DNA from: Saccharopolyspora sp. SCSIO 74807
Lineage (GTDB): Bacteria > Actinomycetota > Actinomycetes > Mycobacteriales > Pseudonocardiaceae
Assembly: GCF_037023755.1 (NCBI RefSeq)
Contig: NZ_CP146100.1
Location: forward strand, 808,501 to 872,500
Direction of reading: 5' to 3'
Length of the DNA: 64,000 bases
Below, one piece after another: positions 32,201 to 38,636 of the stretch. Numbering within the stretch: position 1 is the stretch's first letter; every line of letters starts with the position of its first letter. The position numbers and the translations under genes were made by a program. The notes beneath the pieces were generated by a model. The model saw nothing but the letters and a program-made list of their open reading frames with translations. It searched no databases and had not been told where the DNA came from.

Positions 32201-33272
32201 CCTGCTGGTCGCCACCAACCGCTGGTCGGAGATGCGGCCGTGGCTGCGGGACGTGCTGGGCACCCGGTATGAGCTGCGGCTCGGCGACCCGGTCGACTCG
32301 GAGGTCAACAGCAGGCTGGCCGCGACCGTGCCGAACATTCCCGGCCGCGGGCTGACCACCGACAAGCTGCACTTCCTGGCGGCGCTGCCGCGCATCGACG
32401 GGACGTCGGACACCGAAGACCTCGCCGATGCCACCACCGAGCTGTCCGAGGCGCTGGCCCAGCCGGGCGCGCCGCGGGCTCCGCAGGTGCGGATGCTGCC
32501 GACGATGCTCTCGGCGAGCGACCTGCCCGACCCGGTGCGGCCGACGCCGCAGGCGGTCGTCCGGGTGCCGCTGGGCATCGAGGACGTCGGCCTGTCCACC
32601 CAGTGGTACGACTTCGACGCCAGCCCGCACCTGCTGGTCTACGGCGATGCGGAGACCGGCAAGACCAGCGTCCTGCGGCACATCGCCCGCTCGATCACCG
32701 CCGCCTACGGCCCGGACGAGGCGCGGGTGATGTTCGGCGACTTCCAGCGCGAGCTGCACGACTCGATCCCGCCGGAGAACCAGATCGAGTACGCGGTCGG
32801 TGCGGATGCGCTGGGCAAGTCCATCGCGGGCGCCGCGGTCGGGCTGGAGAAGCGCATCCCCGGGCCGGAGATCAGCCCGAGCCGGTTGCCGAAGCGGGAC
32901 TGGTGGCAGGGCGGCCGGCTGTTCGTCATCATCGATGACTTCCAGCTGGCCGAGAGCGGTTTCGGCGGCGGGGTGCTGGAACCGCTGATGCCGCTGATCC
33001 CGCACGGCGCGGACATCGGGGTGCACGTGATCATCGCGCGCAGCACGTCCGGTGCCGCGCGGTCGATGTCGAACCCGGTGATCCGGCGGATGTGGGAGCT
33101 CGGGACACCGGGGTTGCTGCTGTCCTGCCCGAAGGACGAGGGCATGTTCCTGGGCAACCTGCGTCCGCGCACCTTGTTGCCGGGCCGCGCCCAGTACGTC
33201 AACCGCCGCCGCTCGGTCCGCCTGGTCCAAACCCCGCTGACCGAGGGCACCAACCCGAAGTCGAAGGACTAG
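29277..33272 (+). CDS. eccC: T7SS motor ATPase EccC (single polypeptide, three FtsK-type domains)
   Basis: A 1,331-aa protein that drives substrate export. Two hydrophobic segments near residues 40-85 anchor it. Three FtsK/SpoIIIE ATPase domains follow: ATPase 1 with Walker A GATGSGKSE (about 484) and Walker B LFIVVDEFSEML (about 595); ATPase 2 with GGPQTGKST (about 838) and VFLVVDGW (about 940); ATPase 3 with GDAETGKTS (about 1123) and LFVIIDDFQL (about 1216). It is a fused EccCa-EccCb form, as in ESX-3/4/5. The start GTG at 29277 is chosen for AAGGGAGA upstream and the family-like VSTVLFARR start. It ends 83 bp before the converging mycosin gene, separated by a strong hairpin. Confidence 0.97.
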   Translation: MSTVLFARRSRRPKPTAPSEEIEIQEPPAVPESTDGGLSGVLMYAPMGLSSLAMVMMFVRPGSGTMAYIGGGVMALSAVGMIVSQMLRSSVTHKQKLQGHRRDYIRYLSQTRRRVREALATQQQAARWIHPSPRSLWSLALGYRLWERRPAHDDFGEVRLGLGKQRSSVKLTPPDSKPVEDLEPLAAHALRRFLRAYTTLSHSPIAVYLRGFGQIRFRGDAQHVRGLVRAMLAQLATAHAPGDVQVALCASGDRQDAWDWLKWLPHNQSPDSRDAAGSRRLIAESIGAMEELLGGGAFTSRPRFEPDTPITANEPFVVIVLDGVQLPPDHRAGDEGYRNAVVLDVGESLPWQAKPGALFLDVEEELVSTVSFDRLGKPHNTELCVPDRLSTIGSSALARTMARYRVGEASNESDEPLTGDYDMAGLLGIGDVRTFDPVKYRRERSTAKRRLRVPIGIGGGGAPLELDIKESAEDGMGPHGLCIGATGSGKSELLRTLVAALAATHSSEELNFVLVDFKGGAAFLGFDQLPHTSAVITNLADELELVDRMQDALTGELNRRQEHLRASGNYASRRDYEAARAQGAQLEPMPALFIVVDEFSEMLSSKPEFVDVFAMIGRLGRSLGVHLLLASQRLDEGRIHKIETHLSYKIGLRTFSAMESRSVLGVPDAYELPTSPGNGYLRPDTTNLVRFKGAYVSGPYRSSKRQRTTRAKAEQQVVSFGTGYVEPTAAPQQEPEPEPAPDEPAQSMLEVLIERLRDIGPRAHQVWLPPLKTSPTLDQLLPPLVDHGELGPRPVGDLETAGLQIPAGLVDLPAQQRRELLEADLSGSKGNVAVVGGPQTGKSTMLRTMLSSLALTHSAAEVQFYCLDFGGTLSSLAKMPHVGSMANRLDKDRVTRTVLEMTNLLARREALFAEHNIDSMTSYRRARREGRFHQDDPYGDVFLVVDGWYTIRQDFEELEDRFTELAARGLSFGIHLLVATNRWSEMRPWLRDVLGTRYELRLGDPVDSEVNSRLAATVPNIPGRGLTTDKLHFLAALPRIDGTSDTEDLADATTELSEALAQPGAPRAPQVRMLPTMLSASDLPDPVRPTPQAVVRVPLGIEDVGLSTQWYDFDASPHLLVYGDAETGKTSVLRHIARSITAAYGPDEARVMFGDFQRELHDSIPPENQIEYAVGADALGKSIAGAAVGLEKRIPGPEISPSRLPKRDWWQGGRLFVIIDDFQLAESGFGGGVLEPLMPLIPHGADIGVHVIIARSTSGAARSMSNPVIRRMWELGTPGLLLSCPKDEGMFLGNLRPRTLLPGRAQYVNRRRSVRLVQTPLTEGTNPKSKD

Positions 33273-33287
33273 GGAGTGCTTTGAAGT

Positions 33288-33326
33288 GAGCGGGCCGCCC
33301 ACCCGTTGCGGGTGAGCGGCCCGCTC
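33288..33326. terminator. Bidirectional hairpin terminator between eccC and mycP
   Basis: Perfect 11-bp stem GAGCGGGCCGC / GCGGCCCGCTC enclosing a second perfect 6-bp stem CACCCG-TTG-CGGGTG. It lies between the converging ends of eccC (33272) and mycP (33356). No T-run is visible on the plus side. Confidence 0.75.
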
Positions 33327-33355
33327 GCTCGGTTCCGAATGCAGCGGGCAGGCGG

Positions 33356-34639
33356 TCAGCCGCTGGGGGTGGAGACCGGCTGCTGCTCGGCGTCCGGTTC
33401 GGTTTCGGAACGGTCCGGACGCACCCGCACCACCCGCGCCGGGCTCCAGCCGCGCCGGTTGCCCGCCGCGCCGAGCCGGAAGACGAGCACCAGCGCCAGG
33501 ATCACCACCACGGCAGCACCGCCACCGAGCAGCGCCAGTCGCGGCCCCAGATCGTCTTCCAGCCGCGCCGAAGCCGGTTTCGGCGACGGCGGCACCACGG
33601 TCCGCCCGACGCCGCCTTCGCCGTTCACCACCGAGGAGACCGCGGCGGTCGGGTTCACCGTCCCCCAGCCCAGCGCCGGGTCCGGCAGCGCCGTCGCCGG
33701 ATGGCTGGCCGTCATCTCCAGCCGCTGCTTGACCTGCGCGGCGTTCAGCTCGGGGTGGTACGCGCGCACCAGCGCGGCGGTGCCCGCCACGAACGGCGCC
33801 GCGTAGCTGGTGCCGCTGCCCTGCCAGTGCCCCGGCCCGTGCGGCCCGGTGCTGACCACGTCCACGCCCGGCGCCACCAGCGACAGGTACGGCCCGGTCT
33901 GGGAGAACGCCGCATGGTTGCCTGCGGAATCGATCGCCCCCACCGCGATCACCCCTGGGTAGGACGCGGGATAAGTGACCGGGTCGCCCTTCTGCGCACC
34001 GTTCGCGGCGGAGGCGATCAGCGAGACGTCCCGCTCGGCGGCGTAGCGCACCGCATCGGCCAGTTGCGGATCCGGCGCGTTGGAGCTCGCCGAGACGTTG
34101 ATCACCTGGGCGCCGGAATCCACTGCCGCCCGGATGCCGCGGGCCAGCGCGGCAGGGGTGAAGGTGTTGCCGGTCTGCTCCTCGGTACCCGTGGCCACCC
34201 GGATCGGCACGATCTGCACGCCGGGTGCGACGCCGGTGAACCCGGTGCCTTCGGCGGGCGATGCGCCGATGATCCCGGCCACGAACGTGCCGTGCCCGAA
34301 GCAGTCGTCGGCGGCCGGCCCGTTCGCCGGGCCGCCCATCACGTCCGCGCCGGGCAGCACCTTGCCCGCGAGCTGCGGCGTCTGCGCATCCACACCGGTG
34401 TCCACCACGGCGACCTTGATGCCCTTGCCCTCGGTGATGTCCCAGATGCGCTCGGGTGCCAGCAGCTGCTGGCCCCACGGAGTGCTCTCGTAGGTCACCG
34501 TCGGCGCCTGGATGCAGTTCTGCCCCGAGTTCGGCAGCGGCGGCGGATCGCCTTGCGCCGCAGCGGGAACGGCCACCGCGGGCAGCAATCCTCCCGCCAG
34601 CGCCAGGCAGACGGCGGTGCGCCGCGCGCGCCCGGTCAC
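33356..34639 (-). CDS. mycP: Mycosin, T7SS membrane-anchored subtilisin-like protease
   Basis: A 427-aa protein with a signal peptide (residues 1-28, CLALAGGLLPAVAVPAAA), a Ser/His/Asp triad in VAVVDTGVD (about 80), GHGTFVAG (about 116) and GSGTSYAAP (about 277), and a C-terminal membrane anchor (LALLGGGAAVVVILALVLVF, about 375-395). The tail is basic and cytosolic. Mycosins are required for the stability and activity of ESX complexes. Start GTG 34639 is chosen because it opens the signal peptide and overlaps the TGA of the upstream gene (GTGA). Cys residues at QNC and DDC match the conserved disulfide pattern. It converges on eccC rather than following it. Confidence 0.95.
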   Translation of the reverse strand: MTGRARRTAVCLALAGGLLPAVAVPAAAQGDPPPLPNSGQNCIQAPTVTYESTPWGQQLLAPERIWDITEGKGIKVAVVDTGVDAQTPQLAGKVLPGADVMGGPANGPAADDCFGHGTFVAGIIGASPAEGTGFTGVAPGVQIVPIRVATGTEEQTGNTFTPAALARGIRAAVDSGAQVINVSASSNAPDPQLADAVRYAAERDVSLIASAANGAQKGDPVTYPASYPGVIAVGAIDSAGNHAAFSQTGPYLSLVAPGVDVVSTGPHGPGHWQGSGTSYAAPFVAGTAALVRAYHPELNAAQVKQRLEMTASHPATALPDPALGWGTVNPTAAVSSVVNGEGGVGRTVVPPSPKPASARLEDDLGPRLALLGGGAAVVVILALVLVFRLGAAGNRRGWSPARVVRVRPDRSETEPDAEQQPVSTPSG

Positions 34640-37600
34640 GACTGCCCCGCCGAGGTTCCGGCGGTGGCCAACTGCTCGTCCACGGCGTGCTCCTCGGGCG
34701 CCACGACCATCGATCTGGTGAGCCGGGCGACCACGTCGGAGTCCTCCACCTGCCGCAGCGACGCGCGCTGCCGCCTGGCCAGCGCCCGGTCCAGTTTGGA
34801 CAGCGCGGCCTGGTCCCGTTCGTCCAATTCGGATCCGGTGGAACGTTCGTCCGGGGCGAGTTCGCGGAACAGCACCGCGGCCCGCGGGGCCGTCGGGCCG
34901 TCGTCCTCGTCGATGCCGTCCTCGGATTCCGCTGCTTCGCGCACGGCCAGCGTCTTGAACCGGGTGCCCGCGAGGAACACGACCTCGTCCACCGGACGGT
35001 TCAACACCAGCTCCGAGGTGCGGCGCGCCTTGGACGGCCAGATCAGCACATCGACGTGCGCACCGGGCACGGTCACGTCGAGGTTCATGCTCGCGCTGAG
35101 GAACCCCGGCTCCACCAGCAGCGAGCCGGGTTCGGAGCGCCCCTCGACCGAGTCCGCCACGGTGCACTGCCGCAGCACCGGCCTGCGGTGCGTCGGCAGC
35201 CGCCGCATCCCGGAGACCAGGCATGGCAGGTGGCTTTCCAGCGCGGTGGCGGAGCCGCTGCGCACCGCCGAGTTGAGTTCGCCCGCGCCGCCGTCGCCGA
35301 GTCCGAGGTACAGGCACACCGCGACGTAGTCGGCTTTGGCGCCGGAGTCGTCGGAGTGGCGCAGCGAAGGCCAGGTCGCCATGGCGGCGTTCACGGTCGC
35401 CAGCGCGTCGGAGTACGCCTCGCCCGCGGCCGCCGCGAAACGGTTCTGCTCGCCGGTGGTGCTCTTGCGGTCCTTGACCTTCGACGCCTGGGCCGGATCC
35501 GGCGGGGCCTCTTCGACGGGCGCGGCCTGCTCGGCCACTTGCTCGGAGCCGCCGACCGGGTCCAGCCGCACGGTGGTCGACTGGCCCGGCCCGCTCACGA
35601 CGCCGGGCACCTGGGGTTCGGCAGCGCGTCCGGCTTCCGGAGCCGCCGGGTTCCGCGGGCCCGCGGGTCCGGGCGCTGCCGGAGGCGCGGGCGCGTTCGG
35701 GTTCGGCCGGGGGTTGGGACTCGGCTGGGCGTTCGGATGTCCCGCGGGGTTCGGCGGTGTCGGCGCGTTCGGAGCCGCCGGGCCGCCGCTCGGGTTGGCG
35801 CGACCGTTCGGGGTCACCGGGCCGTTCGGGTTCGGCGCAGCGTTCGGGTTCGGCGCAGCGTTCGGGGACGCCACCGGATTGTTCGGAACACCCGGATTGT
35901 TCGGCGCCGCCGGACCGTTCCGATGCGCCGGGCCGTGCGGGGCGACCGGACCACCCGGAGTCGCCACGGGATTCGGCCCGCTCGGCGGATGCTGGTTGAT
36001 CGGGCGGTTCTGCTCGATCGGCACGTTCGGGCCGGGCGGCCTGTTCCGGTTCGCCGGGCCGTTGGGCGCGGCCGGGCCGTTGGGCGCGGCCGGGCCGTTC
36101 GCAGCACCCGGACCTTGCGGCGCGGCCGGACCGGCGGGATTGGCCGAACCGCCCCGATTCGGCGGCTCGCCCGGAACCGGGCGACCGGCGGCGTTCGCGG
36201 GATTGTGCGGATGCCCGGGATTGGGGGACTGAGGATTGTGGGGACGGACAGGGCTGTTGCGGCTCATCGGGCGGTCCGCACCGGCTGGGCCGACCGGGCT
36301 CGCGGGACCGTTCGGAGTCGCCGGGCCGTTCGGGCCCGGTCTGCCGACCGGGCTCGCGGGAACGTCCGGACCCGCCTGCGGATTCCGGCCGACCGGACGG
36401 TTCTGCTCGGTCGGCGCGTCCGGACCGGTCTGCGGGGGCTCGCCGACCGGACGGTTCTGCTTCGTCGGCTCGTCCGGACCGTCCGAATCGGACTCCGCCG
36501 ATTCCGGCGTGACGTCCGGATTTTCCGGGGTTTCCCGATCCTGCGGTTCGGAGGACTCCGACTGCTCAGCGGACTCGGGCGAATCGGGCGGCGTTGCCCG
36601 CGCAGCGGAATCCGATCGGGACGGCGCCCCGGAGACGGTCGAGACCGGCGGGGCGGACATCGTCACGATGGGCGCAGCCGGCGCCGCCTGCGGCGATTGC
36701 GCATCCGGCTTGCCGAGCGCCTGGGTCTGACCGGCCGAGGGCACCTGCGGTTCGGCCGCAGGCGATCGCCCGGTGCCGGATTGCGCGCCGCCCGGCGGCT
36801 GCCCGGCCGCGGACGCCGGATCGGACTGCGCAGATTCCGGCGCCTGCCCGGAGCCGGTCCCCGCCGGTCCGGGCTGAGCCGAATCCGATCGCGCGGCCGT
36901 TCCCGGCTGCGCCGGGCCGGACTGCTCGGCGGGGGACTCGGCCGAGCCGGGCTGCACGACACCGGGCCGGGGGCCACCGGAACCCGACAGCCCGGGTTCC
37001 GACTGCGCATCACCGGCCGGTGCGCCGCCGGACCGAGCACTGTCGGCCTGGCCACGACCGGATGCCGCACCACCGCCGGATTCCGTCCCGGTGACGGTGC
37101 CGCCCTCCGGCTTACCCACCGAACCGTCCGAAGTGGACTGCCCAGGCGTCTCGGCCGGGAGGTCCATCCGCACCCCGGCCGCGGAGCCGATCTTGCGCAG
37201 CCGCGCCGCGGTGTCGTGCTCGAGCTTTCCCGGCGCACGCAGCCGCACGGTCGCACGCCGCCCCGGGTCGAGCTTGTTCAGCAGCGCTTCGACGGCGGTG
37301 AGCAGCGCATCGTCCACCGCCTCCCCTGCGGTGCCCACGTTCAGCACCCACTCGTCGGGGCTGAACGGCACGGCCCTTGCGGCCGTTTCCGGGGCCAGCT
37401 CCGACCCGGTCCCATGCAGCACGATCCCGGACGGCACCACATCGGCCAGCACCCCGCTGTCATCGGTGTCCGCGGCGAGGCGATAAGAGCGCGGCCCGTA
37501 GCGCCGCCAGCCCGGCGGCGGCTCCGCGATGTCGAGCACTTCCTGGTCACCGGCCCCGGCGGGCTGGCGCAGCACCGTCGCGAACGGGCGGAACCGCTGC

Positions 37601-38442
37601 TGCCCGGACTCCTCCAGCAGGACCGTCGCGCAGGCGCCGCCCGCGTTGGCCAGTTCCGCGCCCGCGGTGAAGGTGAGCGGCCTGGACAGGCGCAGCGCCA
37701 GTTCCGCCATCCACTGGTGCCTGCCCGCGTCGGCGACCAGCGGGACCAGCATGAGCCCCGCCCGCGCGGTCTCCGGCAGCTGCTTGACCACGCCGCCGAC
37801 CGCTTCCGGCGAGACCTGCCCGCCGAGCAGCAGCTTCGGGAACCGGGAGGAGACCGCGACCCGCGCCGCCAGCTGCGCGGCCGCCTGCGGCGATCTCCGC
37901 GCGTCGTGCACCAGTGCGCCCGCGGGCATCGGTTCCACGGCGGCGGATCCGTGCACCAGCCGCTGGGCGGGCATCGACCGCTCCCAGCCCGGGACCGGGT
38001 AGCGGGTGCTGAACAGCAGGGGCCGGTTGTTCGCGCGGAACCGGTACCAGCCGCTGCCGCCCGCGGCGCGTCCGGCGTAGGCGCCGGTGCCGGGCGCCGT
38101 CGCGGGTTGCACGTCCGGCAGCACCACGTCGATGCCGAGCTGCTGGGAAAGCCGGCCCGCCAGCTCGGCGCGGCCGCCGAGAGCGGTGAGCCACAGCACG
38201 CGCGGAGCCTGCTCCGCGGCCTTCACCACCGGCCCGAGCAGCGCGGGCAGTTCTCCGAGCAGCTCGGGAACCTGCTGCGCCGCACGGGAAACGGCTACGA
38301 ACAGCTCGTTCGGGGTGGCCGGTAGCTGCGCCAAGAAGGCCCGCTCGGTCGCGGTCTCGTCCCGGCGCCGGACGAGCACGTGCGAACCGCACCGCTCGGT
38401 TACCAGCGAACCGCGCGACTGACCTGCTGACGCCTGCTGCAT
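34636..38442 (-). CDS. Large T7SS-locus protein, disordered Pro/Gly/Asn middle, possible ADP-ribosyltransferase-like C-terminus
   Basis: 1,268 aa from ATG 38442 (GGGAG 5 nt upstream; ATG 38454 is an alternative). Residues 1-440 are globular (RCGSHVLVRRRDE; RVLWLTALGGRAELAG). Residues 440-990 are low complexity, with runs such as GPASPVGPAGADRP. The last 260 residues form a second folded region with an Arg in RPVLRQ, a FLSAS segment and DEVVFLAGTRFKTLAV. That order resembles the R-S-E pattern of ADP-ribosyltransferases (Arg on a first strand, an S-x-S-like strand, Glu before a G-T-x-F turn). The first residue of the usual (E/Q)-x-E is Val here, so activity is doubtful. No signal peptide is seen. 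It overlaps mycP by 4 nt, so it is co-transcribed. Function unknown; the ART idea is inference. Confidence 0.8.
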   Translation of the reverse strand: MQQASAGQSRGSLVTERCGSHVLVRRRDETATERAFLAQLPATPNELFVAVSRAAQQVPELLGELPALLGPVVKAAEQAPRVLWLTALGGRAELAGRLSQQLGIDVVLPDVQPATAPGTGAYAGRAAGGSGWYRFRANNRPLLFSTRYPVPGWERSMPAQRLVHGSAAVEPMPAGALVHDARRSPQAAAQLAARVAVSSRFPKLLLGGQVSPEAVGGVVKQLPETARAGLMLVPLVADAGRHQWMAELALRLSRPLTFTAGAELANAGGACATVLLEESGQQRFRPFATVLRQPAGAGDQEVLDIAEPPPGWRRYGPRSYRLAADTDDSGVLADVVPSGIVLHGTGSELAPETAARAVPFSPDEWVLNVGTAGEAVDDALLTAVEALLNKLDPGRRATVRLRAPGKLEHDTAARLRKIGSAAGVRMDLPAETPGQSTSDGSVGKPEGGTVTGTESGGGAASGRGQADSARSGGAPAGDAQSEPGLSGSGGPRPGVVQPGSAESPAEQSGPAQPGTAARSDSAQPGPAGTGSGQAPESAQSDPASAAGQPPGGAQSGTGRSPAAEPQVPSAGQTQALGKPDAQSPQAAPAAPIVTMSAPPVSTVSGAPSRSDSAARATPPDSPESAEQSESSEPQDRETPENPDVTPESAESDSDGPDEPTKQNRPVGEPPQTGPDAPTEQNRPVGRNPQAGPDVPASPVGRPGPNGPATPNGPASPVGPAGADRPMSRNSPVRPHNPQSPNPGHPHNPANAAGRPVPGEPPNRGGSANPAGPAAPQGPGAANGPAAPNGPAAPNGPANRNRPPGPNVPIEQNRPINQHPPSGPNPVATPGGPVAPHGPAHRNGPAAPNNPGVPNNPVASPNAAPNPNAAPNPNGPVTPNGRANPSGGPAAPNAPTPPNPAGHPNAQPSPNPRPNPNAPAPPAAPGPAGPRNPAAPEAGRAAEPQVPGVVSGPGQSTTVRLDPVGGSEQVAEQAAPVEEAPPDPAQASKVKDRKSTTGEQNRFAAAAGEAYSDALATVNAAMATWPSLRHSDDSGAKADYVAVCLYLGLGDGGAGELNSAVRSGSATALESHLPCLVSGMRRLPTHRRPVLRQCTVADSVEGRSEPGSLLVEPGFLSASMNLDVTVPGAHVDVLIWPSKARRTSELVLNRPVDEVVFLAGTRFKTLAVREAAESEDGIDEDDGPTAPRAAVLFRELAPDERSTGSELDERDQAALSKLDRALARRQRASLRQVEDSDVVARLTRSMVVAPEEHAVDEQLATAGTSAGQS

Positions 38443-38636
38443 CTCCACTCCCATCGAGCACAAGTGGCTCGAAGTGACGCTTCTACGGGTCCGACCGCCG
38501 GAGTATCACCGTTGCGCCAACGGTCCACGCGCAGCATCGGGCGGGGACGGGCTGCTGGCGGGGTATCCCTCACTTCCCGCGGTGAAGCGCGGGTTCATCC
38601 CGGAGGCCCGCTGCGGCTGATCTTGCCATGCCCGGC
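38443..38636 (-). promoter_or_regulatory. Upstream region of the large T7SS-locus gene, with a 15-bp palindrome
   Basis: This 194-bp gap contains CCGTTGCGCCAACGG at 38509-38523 (perfect 6-bp arms, 3-bp centre), a plausible dimeric-regulator operator about 70 bp upstream of the ATG. It also holds the 3' side of the LuxR gene at 38637. No clear promoter boxes. Confidence 0.4.

Noticed and set aside
29259-34478. 1,739-codon minus-strand frame opposite eccC
   Set aside because: eccC on plus has three intact Walker A motifs and a family-length product; the antisense frame has only GC-driven Arg/Gly/Pro composition.
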